This document shows positions 17,461 to 26,605 of a DNA stretch of 64,000 bases, piece by piece. Each line of letters begins with the position of its first letter. The stretch's first letter is position 1. Origin of the DNA: Bradyrhizobium sp. CSA207 (GTDB lineage: Bacteria > Pseudomonadota > Alphaproteobacteria > Rhizobiales > Xanthobacteraceae); NCBI RefSeq assembly GCF_029051685.1, contig NZ_JAACFT010000028.1:48865-112864 (forward strand), written 5' to 3'. The notes below the pieces were generated by a model. That model searched no databases. It worked only from the letters and a program-made list of their open reading frames with translations, and had not been told where the DNA came from. Made by a program: the position numbers and the translations under genes.

Positions 17461-18921
17461 ATGAAGAATTCCAGGTCCCTGACAATCAAGGTGCTAGGCA
17501 CAGCTACTTTTGCCCTGGCCTTGATGACGCGTACCGCGGCGGTCGAATACAAAACGGAAAATAGCCAGGATCCTAGCTCCCGGGGCGTTACTGTGAACAG
17601 GAGCTTTCTTGCCCAAATCACCCCCACCTGGGAACGACCAGCGAGCTTCATGCTTCAGAACGGCCTGCAAGTCGTGGTGATTGTCGATCACCGCACGCCG
17701 GTGGTGACGGAGATGATCTGGTACAAGGTCGGCTCCGCCGACGAGAAGCCGGGCAAATCGGGACTTGCGCATTTCCTCGAACACCTGATGTTCAAGGGAA
17801 CGGCCAACCATCCGGCCGGCGAATTCTCGCAGACCGTGCGGCGGATCGGCGGCGACGAAAACGCCTTCACCTCCCTCGATTACACCGCCTATTTCCAGCG
17901 CGTGCCGCGCGAGCAGCTCGCGCGGATGATGGAGTTCGAAGCCGACCGCATGACCGGCCTGATCCTGAAGGACGACAACGTGCTGCCCGAGCGCGACGTC
18001 GTGCTGGAAGAATTCAACATGCGGGTCGCCAACAATCCGGATGCACGGTTGACCGAGCAGATCATGGCCGCGCTCTACCTCAACCACCCCTACGGCCGGC
18101 CCGTGATCGGCTGGCGCCAGGAGATCGCGAAACTCGATCGCGAGGATGCGCTCGCCTTCTACAAGCGCTTCTACGCGCCAAACAACGCGATCCTGGTCAT
18201 CGCCGGTGACGTTGACGCCAATGAAGTCCGTCTTCTGGTCGAGAAGAATTTCGCTGATATCCCTGCGCAGCCGGCGATCCCCGCCAAACGCATGCGTCCG
18301 CAAGAACCGATCCCGGCGGCGCCGCGCACCGTGACGCTGTCGGATCCGCGGGTCGAGCAGCCCGGGTTGCGCCGTTATTATCTCGTGCCTTCCGCAGCCA
18401 CAGCGATCGCCGGCGAAAGCCCGGCGCTCGACGTCCTCGCGCGACTGATGGGTGGCGGCTCCAAATCCTATCTGTATCGGGCATTGGTGATCGACCGCCC
18501 GCTCGCGATCTCTGCCCGCGCCGGCTACACCGGCATCGCGCTCGATGCTTCGCAGTTCTCCATCTCAGTGACGCCGAAACCCGGCGTGGAATTCTCGCAG
18601 ATCGAACCCGTAATCGATGGCGTGATCGCCGAAATCGCGCAAAAGCCGGCCCGCGGCGAAGACCTCGAACGCGTCAAGACGCAGTTGATCGCGCAAGCGA
18701 TCTACGCCCAGGACAACCAGCAAAGGCTGGCGGGCCGGTATGGCGGCGCGCTCACCACGGGGCTGAGCATCGACGATATCAGAAGCTGGCCGGACCGCAT
18801 TCGCGCGGTCACCGCCGCGCAGGTCAGCGAAGCCGCACAAAAATGGCTCGACAAGAAACGCTCGGTGACCGGCTACCTGATCAAGGATGCCGCGCCGAAA
18901 GGCGAGGAGAAGCGCTCGTGA
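17461..18921 (+). CDS. M16 family zinc peptidase, catalytic subunit
   Basis: A 486-aa pitrilysin-type (M16B) peptidase. The inverted zinc motif HxxEH is present as HFLEH at residues 104-108 (within KSGLAHFLEHLMFKGT), and the downstream zinc ligand glutamate is in VVLEEFNMRV. The N-terminus (MKNSRSLTIKVLGTATFALALMTRTAA) is a signal peptide or membrane anchor, so it should act in the periplasm. The frame is open from 17206, but the sigma-54 promoter at 17356 lies inside that extension, so ATG 17461 is the start. It overlaps the next M16 gene by four bases, as expected for the two halves of a heterodimer. Probably NifA-controlled. Confidence 0.9.
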   Translation: MKNSRSLTIKVLGTATFALALMTRTAAVEYKTENSQDPSSRGVTVNRSFLAQITPTWERPASFMLQNGLQVVVIVDHRTPVVTEMIWYKVGSADEKPGKSGLAHFLEHLMFKGTANHPAGEFSQTVRRIGGDENAFTSLDYTAYFQRVPREQLARMMEFEADRMTGLILKDDNVLPERDVVLEEFNMRVANNPDARLTEQIMAALYLNHPYGRPVIGWRQEIAKLDREDALAFYKRFYAPNNAILVIAGDVDANEVRLLVEKNFADIPAQPAIPAKRMRPQEPIPAAPRTVTLSDPRVEQPGLRRYYLVPSAATAIAGESPALDVLARLMGGGSKSYLYRALVIDRPLAISARAGYTGIALDASQFSISVTPKPGVEFSQIEPVIDGVIAEIAQKPARGEDLERVKTQLIAQAIYAQDNQQRLAGRYGGALTTGLSIDDIRSWPDRIRAVTAAQVSEAAQKWLDKKRSVTGYLIKDAAPKGEEKRS

Positions 18922-20294
18922 TCTACCGCTTAACGTGCCGCGCGGCGCTGATCGGCAGCGTCTGCGTCGCGATGATGATGTTATCTTCGGCGCCGTCTCA
19001 GGCCGCCGCCAAGATCCAGCGGCTGGTCTCCACCGGCGGCATCGAGGCCTGGTTCGTTCAGGACGCCACCGTTCCCCTGATCGCGATGGAATATGCCTTC
19101 GGTGGCGGCGCGGCTCAAGACCCGGCCGACAAGCCCGGCGTGGGCAATCTGGTCGCCGATCTACTCGACGAAGGCTCCGCCGACCTCGATTCCAAAACCT
19201 TTCACGAGCGTCTCGATCGCCGCGCCATCGAACTCAGCTTCTCCTCGAACCGGAATTATTTCCGCGGCTCGCTGCGCATGCTGAAAGGCAACAAGGAGGA
19301 GGCCTACGACCTCCTGCGCATGGCGCTGACCGCGCCGCATTTCGAGGCCAGCGACGTCGAGCGGATTCGTGCCCAGGTGCTCTCGGGGCTGCGCCGCGAA
19401 AGGACCAACCCGAGCGCGCTCGCCGAACGAAAGTTCCTCGAAATCGCGTTCGGCAGCCATCCCTATGGCCGGCAATCGAGGGGGACGCTGGATAGCGTGC
19501 CAAGAATCGATGTCGCCGACCTGAGGGACTATGTCGGCCACGTGATCGCCAAGGATACGCTGCGGATTGCGGTCGTCGGCGATATTGACGCCGATACGCT
19601 CGGCAAACTGCTCGACAAGACGTTTGGAGGCTTGCCCGCCAAAGCTAACCTTAGGCCCGTTCCTGATGTGCTAGCGGCAAAGCCGCCGCAGCGCGCCTTC
19701 ATTCCACTCGATGTGCCGCAGACCATCCTGTGGTTCGGCGGTCCCGGCATCCGCCGCAATGATCCGGATTTCATGGCGGGGTACGTCGTCAACCATATCC
19801 TCGGCGGCGGGCTGTGGTCGCGACTTTTCCACGAGGTCCGGGAGAAACGCGGGCTGGCCTATTCGGTCCATGAATCGCTGCTCTGGATGGAGCACTCCGC
19901 GGTGTTTGTCGGTGGTAGCGGCACCCGCACCGACCGTGCCGGCCAAACGCTCGATGTGATCGAAAAGGAAATCCGCCGCATCGCCGAGGAGGGCCCGACC
20001 CAGAAAGAGCTGGATGAGGCCAAGTCGTATCTGAAGGGGTCGCAGATGCTGACGCTCGATACGTCGTCAAAGCTCGCCCTCGCGTTGTTGCAATATCAGT
20101 TAGACGAGCTGCCGATCGACTATATCGAGAAGCTCAACGTCCTTGTCGATGCCGTGACGCTGGGGGACGCCGAGAAGGCCGCGCAGCGGCTGTGGGGGCA
20201 GGGCTTGCTCAGTGTCATGGTGGGCCGCTCTCCACCGGCAGCAGCCGAGTCGACCACCGCGCCATCGGCCGCGAAGCCGGCGCCCCCCAATTAA
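18918..20294 (+). CDS. M16 family peptidase-like, non-catalytic partner
   Basis: A 458-aa M16 homologue starting at GTG 18918 (GTGA overlap with the stop of the previous gene; GAGGAGA at 18904-18910 as ribosome site). A signal peptide is visible (LIGSVCVAMMMLSSAPSQAAA). The position of HxxEH is replaced by NLVADLLDEGSADL, so it cannot bind zinc. Instead the substrate-binding region LWSRLFHEVREKRGLAYSVHE, with the conserved Arg-Gly-Leu-Ala-Tyr, is kept. This division of labour (one zinc subunit, one R/Y subunit) is typical of bacterial M16B heterodimers. The gene ends right at a Tn3 remnant, but the Pro/Ala-rich tail looks native. Confidence 0.88.
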   Translation: MIYRLTCRAALIGSVCVAMMMLSSAPSQAAAKIQRLVSTGGIEAWFVQDATVPLIAMEYAFGGGAAQDPADKPGVGNLVADLLDEGSADLDSKTFHERLDRRAIELSFSSNRNYFRGSLRMLKGNKEEAYDLLRMALTAPHFEASDVERIRAQVLSGLRRERTNPSALAERKFLEIAFGSHPYGRQSRGTLDSVPRIDVADLRDYVGHVIAKDTLRIAVVGDIDADTLGKLLDKTFGGLPAKANLRPVPDVLAAKPPQRAFIPLDVPQTILWFGGPGIRRNDPDFMAGYVVNHILGGGLWSRLFHEVREKRGLAYSVHESLLWMEHSAVFVGGSGTRTDRAGQTLDVIEKEIRRIAEEGPTQKELDEAKSYLKGSQMLTLDTSSKLALALLQYQLDELPIDYIEKLNVLVDAVTLGDAEKAAQRLWGQGLLSVMVGRSPPAAAESTTAPSAAKPAPPN

Positions 20295-22019
20295 CTTTTC
20301 AAGTAGCTCGGGGCGGCGTAGCCGCGAGCCTGGCTCTGCCGTGTCCCCCGCTTGGCTAGGTGTATCAGCTTGCCCTGTTTCAGCTCACGGTTGAAGACCG
20401 GCCATTGCGCTTGCAGCTCGGCCGCCAGCGCATCGAGCTGGGCATCGACCGGCTGCCGCAGCAAGGGGGTGTCCATCTGTGCCAGCGCGTCGGCCTTCTC
20501 GTCCACCGAAACCAGCTCGTCGGAGAAATGACGGTATTGCAGGCTGTCGTCGAGGTAGAGTTCACCGGACTGGAAGCGCTTCCTGACTTGGTGGTACAGC
20601 CAGAACTCGTAGCGGTCGGCATGCAGGCCCGTTGGCTTGCCATCAGCGTCGAAGGTCAGCAGGTACGGCCGCAAGCGTTTCGGCACCGTGGCTGCTGGAC
20701 ATTCGGCGAGTGGCCGTTGCGATAGGCGCTGCTGTTTGGTGAACACACCTTTGGCCCAGGCCAGCGCCACGAGCTGTCCGGATCGGTGCCGGCGAAATCG
20801 AGCGCGACGTACAGCGGTCGAAGATACCGACGGATACGCTCGGCCAGGCCGTCCACCGCCTGCCAATGCAAAGCCAGTTTGCTCACCGGCTTCACGCTCA
20901 TACGCAGTGCCGTGGTTTGCGTGTCGCGGGGCATGATCTTGTAGGCGCGCTGGCGTACATCGCCGAACGGCATGGGATTGGGCACGCTGTCGTCGATGCA
21001 AAGCGACAGCAGGCGATCGACCTGTGGCGTGTCTTGCTGACGGCGCACCTGCTCCGCGACAAAGGATTGCTTTGCACCCGCACTGCTCTCGTCTTCCAAG
21101 TGCTTCATATGATAGGCCATCGCATCGACCAGATTGTCAGAGAGCTGCCGATAGCGCACCCAGGCATAGCACAGCAGATAGAGGTGGGTCTGATCGGCCT
21201 TCAGATTGCGCAGGTCGTGGATGGTGTAGAAGTTCGCCAGGCTCGCGTAGTACAGAAGGTTTTGCTGCGAGACGCCGAGCTTGGGCAGCAACGCCTTGGC
21301 GATCCCGTGCAGCGGCTCCAGCGTGGCGCGCTTCTGGCGCTCGCGAGCCATCTGCCGCCAGCCAAAATCCTTGGCGTCCTGCCTGAGTGCCGCCAGTTGA
21401 GACAGGGTGTCGTCGCGCACCAAGAGGTGACTCAGCGCGGCCTTGGCCTGTTCGTCCAGCATTTCCCAGCAGGCCGCCCAGCCGCCGACGCTCGGCGGAC
21501 AAGGCTTCGCTGACCAGCTCTTGCAGGGTGGTGTAGCCGGGCCGGATGGTTTTGTGCTCATTGAGCCAGCCAATCAACTCGGTGGCGACGAATCCTGGCG
21601 TCACGTCGCGCCGAACGATTTGCGCGGCTTGCTGCGCGAGCTGCGGCAGGAAGTCGGCCGCCCACGGCCGGTAGCAGAACAGCGCAGCGATACGCTCGCG
21701 CTCGGTGTAGTGTTCGTGGTTGGTGATCAGCTCGCGCTTGAACGCATCGCCGTGGAAATAGCGGCTCAGCACGAAGGCGCAATCGTCGTCGACCTCGTTC
21801 CAGTCAAAGCGAAAGAAGGCATGCTTGGCCTTGAAATAGCCGATCTGCAAGATGCAGTAAACCGAGCGGTGAGGCTGGGGCGGCGGCTGGCAAGCGCCGG
21901 TTCGGTTTCGGTCAAGGCCAGGTATTCCAGCCGCTGGGTGTCGTCGAAATCCGGCAGGCCGTACAGGCTTCCTGCTCGGCGCCCGATAGGACGGTCAAGC
22001 GTTCGCTCTTGGTCGTCAT
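20291..22019 (-). pseudogene. tnpA: Tn3-family transposase TnpA, truncated and frameshifted
   Basis: Starting MTTKSERLTVLSG at 22019 (overlapping the tnpR stop), the translated pieces in alternating frames match the N-terminal ~580 residues of a Tn3-type TnpA: LYGLPDFDDTQRLEYLAL, IGYFKAKHAFFRFDWNEVDD, NLLYYASLANFYTIHDLRNL and YLLTFDADGKPTGLHADRYEF. At least four frame changes occur (near 21965, 21855, 21490 and 20780). The C-terminal ~400 residues with the DDE catalytic triad are missing; the sequence stops against the 3' end of the M16 gene. It cannot transpose itself. Confidence 0.85.
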
Positions 22020-22609
22020 CGCGATGACGCTCCACGGGAGCGCATCCAGCCAACCCGTGCCAGGGTCTCGATCAGCGTGGTTCGCTTGCCACCGAAGTTG
22101 CGACATACCGCCGCTTTGGACATGCCGCCGTCCAGCGCGGCGATGATGGCGTCCATCTTCTCGCCGGTGATCGCCTGCGGCCGGCCGCCGATCCGGCCGC
22201 GTTTCCGTGCGGCGGCCAGGCCGGCGACGACACGCTCCTGGATCAAAGCGCGCTCATGCTGCGCGAGCGTGCCGAACACCTGGAACAGGAATTCGCCGGA
22301 GGGCGTCGTGGTGTCCAGGTTCTCGGTCAGCGAGCGGAACGCCACCCGATTGTCCTTGAGCGAGGTCACGATGGCGAGCAGGTGCGACAGCGAGCGGCCG
22401 AGCCGGTCGAGTTTCCACACGACCAGCACGTCGCCGGGCCGGACGAATTCGAGCGCTTGCGCCAAGCCGGAGCGGTCATCCTTCGCGCCCGAGGCGTGAT
22501 CCTCGAACAGGTGAGGCGGATCAACGCTGGCGGCGAGCAGCGCATCGCGCTGCAAGTCCGTGCTCTGGCGGTCGGAGTCCGACGACACGCGCATGTAGCC
22601 AACCAACAT
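22016..22609 (-). CDS. tnpR: Tn3-family resolvase TnpR (serine recombinase)
   Basis: A 197-aa site-specific serine recombinase that resolves cointegrates. MLVGYMRVSSDSDRQSTDLQ carries the catalytic serine in YMRVSS. The domain continues with DVLVVWKLDRLGRSL, SLTENLDTTTPSGEF and QERVVAGLAAARKRGRIGGR, followed by a C-terminal helix-turn-helix (MSKAAVCRNFGGKRTTLIETL). The start at 22609 is chosen because MLVGYMRVSS is the normal beginning; the frame extends to 22672. It looks intact although the neighbouring tnpA is broken. A res site should lie just upstream (about 22610-22780) but was not resolved. Confidence 0.9.
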   Translation of the reverse strand: MLVGYMRVSSDSDRQSTDLQRDALLAASVDPPHLFEDHASGAKDDRSGLAQALEFVRPGDVLVVWKLDRLGRSLSHLLAIVTSLKDNRVAFRSLTENLDTTTPSGEFLFQVFGTLAQHERALIQERVVAGLAAARKRGRIGGRPQAITGEKMDAIIAALDGGMSKAAVCRNFGGKRTTLIETLARVGWMRSRGASSR

Positions 22610-22882
22610 AGGCGGATACCCATCGGAAATAGGTTTCCGTATGGCAGCGCGTGGCGACAGAGTTTGTTGCATATTTTTTGCGTCATCAGGCGTTTAGCTT
22701 AGGGGGGCTACTACAAGATTCGGTAGCTGACTAAAGCCAACTTGAGGCCCTAGGGTCCGGCCGCCTTCTCCGCCGATCATCATCGACGAACAGAAATGAA
22801 CGCAAGCGCACGTGAAGCCGCTGCCCGCGGCGCCTGCCGGTCACCTTCCGCCCTTCCATCGCTTAGAGAGTGAAGTGCCACC

Positions 22883-24085
22883 ATGTCCGAACAACCCTTG
22901 CCGACGCTGCCGATGTGGCGCGTCGATCACATCGAGCCCTCGCCCGAGATGTTGGCGCTACGCGCCAACGGTCCGATCCACCGCGTGCGCTTCCCATCCG
23001 GGCACGAAGGCTGGTGGGTGACAGGCTACGACGAGGCCAAGGCGGTGCTGTCCGACGCGGCGTTCCGGCCCGCGGGAATGCCGCCAGCGGCATTCACCCC
23101 GGATTCGGTGATGCTCGGTTCGCCGGGGTGGCTGGTCTCGCACGAGGGGGGCGAGCATGTCCGGTTACGCACGATCGTGGCGCCTGCCTTCAGCGACCGC
23201 AGGGTGAAGCTGCTCGCGCAGCAGGTCGAGGCGATCGCCGCGCAGTTGTTCGAGACGCTGGCGGCCCAGCCCCAGCCCGCCGACCTGCGGCGCCACCTCT
23301 CCTTTCCACTTCCGGCCATGGTCATCAGCGCGCTAATGGGCGTGCTCTACGAGGATCACGCCTTTTTCGCCGGGTTGTCCGACGAGGTGATGACGCACCA
23401 GCATGAAAGCGGCCCACGCAGCGCGTCGCGCCTGGCCTGGGAAGAACTGCGCGCCTACATTCGCGGCAAGATGCGGGACAAGCGCCAGGATCCGGGCGAC
23501 AACCTGCTGACGGATCTGCTCGCGGCGGTCGACCAGGGCAAGGCAACCGAGGAACAGGCGATCGGCCTGGCGGCGGGCATGCTGGTGGCGGGGCACGAGA
23601 GCACCGTCGCGCAGATCGAATTCGGCCTGCTGGCCATGTTCCGCCATCCGCAACAGCGCGAACGCCTGGTCGGCGATCCATCCTTGGTGGACAAGGCGGT
23701 GGAGGAAATTCTGCGCATGTACCCGCCGGGCGCGGGCTGGGACGGCATCATGCGCTATCCGAGGACCGACGTGACCATCGCGGGCGTGCATATTCCCGCG
23801 GAGAGCAAGGTGCTGGTCGGCCTGCCGGCGACGTCGTTCGATCCGCGCCATTTCAAAGACCCGGAAATCTTCGACATCGGACGCGATGAAAAGCCGCACC
23901 TGGCGTTCTCCTACGGGCCGCACTACTGCATCGGCTTGGCGCTGGCCAGGCTGGAACTCAAGGTGGTGTTCGGTTCGATCTTCCAGCGCTTTCCCGCGCT
24001 GCGCCTGGCCGTGGCGCCCGAAGAACTGAAGCTGCGCAAGGAGATCATCACTGGCGGGTTCGAGGAGTTCCCGGTGCTCTGGTGA
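22883..24085 (+). CDS. cyp112: Cytochrome P450 CYP112 (gibberellin biosynthesis)
   Basis: First gene of the gibberellin operon. A 400-aa soluble bacterial P450 with the I-helix AGHEST (oxygen-activating Thr, about residue 240), the ExxR-type helix and the haem-binding loop FSYGPHYCIG, whose cysteine is the haem ligand. In characterised rhizobial operons CYP112 carries out the successive oxidations at C-20 that convert GA12 to GA9. No cyp115 precedes it; instead a Tn3 remnant lies 275 bases upstream. A GAGAG-type ribosome site sits before ATG 22883. GC content is visibly higher than in the flanking island DNA. Confidence 0.92.
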   Translation: MSEQPLPTLPMWRVDHIEPSPEMLALRANGPIHRVRFPSGHEGWWVTGYDEAKAVLSDAAFRPAGMPPAAFTPDSVMLGSPGWLVSHEGGEHVRLRTIVAPAFSDRRVKLLAQQVEAIAAQLFETLAAQPQPADLRRHLSFPLPAMVISALMGVLYEDHAFFAGLSDEVMTHQHESGPRSASRLAWEELRAYIRGKMRDKRQDPGDNLLTDLLAAVDQGKATEEQAIGLAAGMLVAGHESTVAQIEFGLLAMFRHPQQRERLVGDPSLVDKAVEEILRMYPPGAGWDGIMRYPRTDVTIAGVHIPAESKVLVGLPATSFDPRHFKDPEIFDIGRDEKPHLAFSYGPHYCIGLALARLELKVVFGSIFQRFPALRLAVAPEELKLRKEIITGGFEEFPVLW

Positions 24086-24177
24086 TGCGCGGACGTCGCC
24101 GGGAATCGCGATCTTCTCCGCAATTTGCTGGCGCCTGGCGCGCGCCGGTCAGATCAGCCAGCCAATAGGTAGCCAAG

Positions 24178-25464
24178 ATGGACGTGCAAGAAACCACGGC
24201 AGGCCGGGACGCCTTCGCCGAACTGGCGTCGCCAGCGTGTATCCACGACCCGTATCCGTTCATGCGGTGGTTGCGCGAGCACGATCCGGTGCATCGCGCG
24301 GCCTCGGGCCTCTTTCTGTTGAGCCGCCACGCCGACATCTACTGGGCGCTCAAGGCCACGGGCGATGCGTTTCGGGGACCTGCGCCGGGCGAACTGGCGC
24401 GCTATTTCCCGCGTGCGGCGACCAGCCTGTCGCTCAATCTGATGGCGTCCACGATAGCGATGAAGGACCCACCGACGCATACGCGTCTGCGCCGGCTGAT
24501 CTCTCGCGATTTCACCATGCGCCAGATTGACAACCTGCAGCCGAGCATCGCGCGCATCGTCGCAGCGCGCCTGGACGGCATGGCGCCCGCGCTGGAGCGC
24601 GGGGAGGCGGTGGACCTGCATCGGGAATTCGCGCTGGCCTTGCCCATGCTGGTCTTCGCCGAACTGTTCGGCCTGCCCCCGGACGACATGTTCGGGCTCG
24701 CCGCCGGCATCGGCGCCATTGTGGAAGGCCTGAGCCCGCACGCCAGCGATTCCCAGCTCGCCGCGGCGGACGCGGGCAGCGCCAGGGTGCAGGCCTACTT
24801 CGGCGACCTCATACAGCGCAAGCGCACCGATCCCCGCCACGACATCGTGTCGATGCTGGTCGGCGCACACGACGACGATGCCGACACGCTGTCGGATGCG
24901 GAGTTGACCAGCATGCTGTGGGGCATGCTGCTGGGCGGCTTCACCACCACTGCTGCGACCATCGACCATGCGGTCCTGGCGATGCTGGCGTATCCCGAAC
25001 AGCGGCACTGGCTGCAGGGAGACGCTGCGGGGGTGAAGGCATTCGTCGAAGAAGTCCTGCGCTGCGACGCGCCCGTCCTGTTCAGCGCCACTCCGCGTAT
25101 CACCCAGCGCGACATCGAACTGGGCGGCGTGGTGATCCCGAAGAACGCGGACGTGCGCGTGCTGATCGCGGCCGGCAATCGCGACCCGGATGCCTTCGCC
25201 GATCCCGACCGCTTCGATCCTGCGCGGTTCTACGGCACCAATCCTGGCATGTCGACCGACGGGAAGATCATGCTGAGTTTCGGCCACGGCATCCACTTCT
25301 GCCCCGGTGCGCAACTGGCCCGGATCCAGTTGGCCGAGAGCCTGCCGCGGATCCAGGCGCGCTTCCCCACGCTGGCATTGGCCGAGCAGCCGAGCCGGGA
25401 GCCCTCCGCGTTCCTTAGGACGTTCCGCGCGCTGCCGGTGCGGCTGCATGCGCAGGGGGGCTGA
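24178..25464 (+). CDS. cyp114: Cytochrome P450 CYP114 (gibberellin biosynthesis)
   Basis: A 428-aa P450 with I-helix LGGFTTTAAT and haem loop LSFGHGIHFCPGAQLARIQL. In rhizobia CYP114 works with the operon's ferredoxin and performs the ring contraction of ent-7-hydroxykaurenoic acid to GA12-aldehyde. It is 92 bases downstream of cyp112, and its TGA is one base before the ferredoxin ATG, so the two are translationally linked. The protein is intact, with no frameshift. Confidence 0.92.
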   Translation: MDVQETTAGRDAFAELASPACIHDPYPFMRWLREHDPVHRAASGLFLLSRHADIYWALKATGDAFRGPAPGELARYFPRAATSLSLNLMASTIAMKDPPTHTRLRRLISRDFTMRQIDNLQPSIARIVAARLDGMAPALERGEAVDLHREFALALPMLVFAELFGLPPDDMFGLAAGIGAIVEGLSPHASDSQLAAADAGSARVQAYFGDLIQRKRTDPRHDIVSMLVGAHDDDADTLSDAELTSMLWGMLLGGFTTTAATIDHAVLAMLAYPEQRHWLQGDAAGVKAFVEEVLRCDAPVLFSATPRITQRDIELGGVVIPKNADVRVLIAAGNRDPDAFADPDRFDPARFYGTNPGMSTDGKIMLSFGHGIHFCPGAQLARIQLAESLPRIQARFPTLALAEQPSREPSAFLRTFRALPVRLHAQGG

Positions 25465-25465
25465 G

Positions 25466-26605
25466 ATGCGCGTCGTGGTCGACCAGGATCTGTGCGGAAC
25501 CACCGGGCAGTGCGTGCTGACGCTGCCGGGCACCTTTCGCCAGCGCGAACCGGACGGCGTGGCCGAAGTGTGCGTGGCGACGGTCCCGCAGGCGCTGCAC
25601 GCCGCCGTGCGGCTCGCGGCCAGCCAGTGCCCGGTCGCCGCCATTCGGGTCATCGAAAGCGACGCTGGCGATGACGAGCGCGCCAGCGCCGACCCTGCGC
25701 CTTCTCCGGCGGAGGCCGAGCGGCATGCCGCGAAAGACCAACGCAAACACGAGGACACGATGGGACGGTTTGAAGGCAAGGTGGCCGTGGTGACCGGCGC
25801 CGGCGCCGGCATCGGCAAGGCATGCGCCCTCGCCATCGCGCGCGAGGGCGGCAGAGTGGTGGTGGCCGACATTGATCGCTCGGCGGCCATCGCCTGTACC
25901 GCGCAGATCGCGGCCGAAGCGGGCCAGGCGCTGGCCCTGGCCATGGACATCGCCGATGCGCAGGCGGTGGCAGCGCTGTTCGAGACGGCGGAGCGGCACT
26001 TCGGTGGGGTCGACCTGCTGGTGAACAACGCGAGCGCCATGCATCTGACCCCGCGCGACCGCGCGATCCTCGACCTGGACCTGGCGGTCTGGGATCAGAC
26101 CATGGCAACCAATCTGCGCGGCACGCTGCTCTGCTGCCGGCAGGCCATCCCACGGATGATCGCCCGCGGCGGTGGCGCGATCGTCAACATGTCGTCGTGC
26201 CAGGGGCTCAGCGGTGATACCTCGCAGACGTCCTACGCCGCGTCGAAGGCGGCGATGAACATGCTGTCGGCCTCGCTCGCCACCCAGTACGGTCATGCGC
26301 AGATCCGCTGCAACGCGGTGGCGCCGGGTCTCGTCATGACCGAGCGTCTCCTCGCCAAGCTGGACGAGTGCATGCAACGGCATCTGCGCCGGCACCAGCT
26401 CCTGCCGCGCGTCGGCCGCCCCGAGGACGTGGCCGCGCTGGTGGCGTTTCTGCTCTCCGACGATGCTGCGTTCATCACCGGCCAAGTCGTGTGCATCGAC
26501 GGCGGCATGCTGGCGCATGTGCCGACGTACGCCGACGGTGGCAACAGCCGCGCCGCGCGGCCTGCCGGCGACACCGCCGAAGCGGCCGCGGCGCCGCGCT
26601 GCTGA
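25466..26605 (+). CDS. Ferredoxin-short-chain dehydrogenase fused reading frame (Fd-SDR)
   Basis: One open frame of 379 aa contains two gibberellin-operon proteins. Residues 1-64 are a 3Fe-4S-type ferredoxin (MRVVVDQDLCGTTGQCV, later ASQCPVAAI), the electron donor for CYP114. A ~34-residue acidic, Ala/Pro-rich linker follows (SDAGDDERASADPAPSPAEA region). From residue 99, MGRFEGKVAVVTGAGAGIGK begins a classical SDR with TGxxxGIG, NNAS and the catalytic Ser/Tyr-x3-Lys (YAASK). The SDR oxidises GA12-aldehyde to GA12. In many operons these are separate genes; here no stop separates them, though ATG 25760 with GAGG at 25751-25754 could also give free SDR. The TGA overlaps the cyp117 ATG. Confidence 0.88.
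   Translation: MRVVVDQDLCGTTGQCVLTLPGTFRQREPDGVAEVCVATVPQALHAAVRLAASQCPVAAIRVIESDAGDDERASADPAPSPAEAERHAAKDQRKHEDTMGRFEGKVAVVTGAGAGIGKACALAIAREGGRVVVADIDRSAAIACTAQIAAEAGQALALAMDIADAQAVAALFETAERHFGGVDLLVNNASAMHLTPRDRAILDLDLAVWDQTMATNLRGTLLCCRQAIPRMIARGGGAIVNMSSCQGLSGDTSQTSYAASKAAMNMLSASLATQYGHAQIRCNAVAPGLVMTERLLAKLDECMQRHLRRHQLLPRVGRPEDVAALVAFLLSDDAAFITGQVVCIDGGMLAHVPTYADGGNSRAARPAGDTAEAAAAPRC
25751..25762 (+). promoter_or_regulatory. Internal ribosome site and start for free SDR
   Basis: GAGG at 25751-25754, five bases, then ATG 25760 in frame with the SDR domain. It matches the normal SDR N-terminus, so the cell may make both a fused Fd-SDR and a 281-aa SDR. Confidence 0.5.

Noticed and set aside
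24154..26040. 628-codon minus-strand open frame opposite cyp114 and fd
   Set aside because: A high-GC antisense shadow of the P450 and ferredoxin genes, His/Arg/Gln rich with no family.
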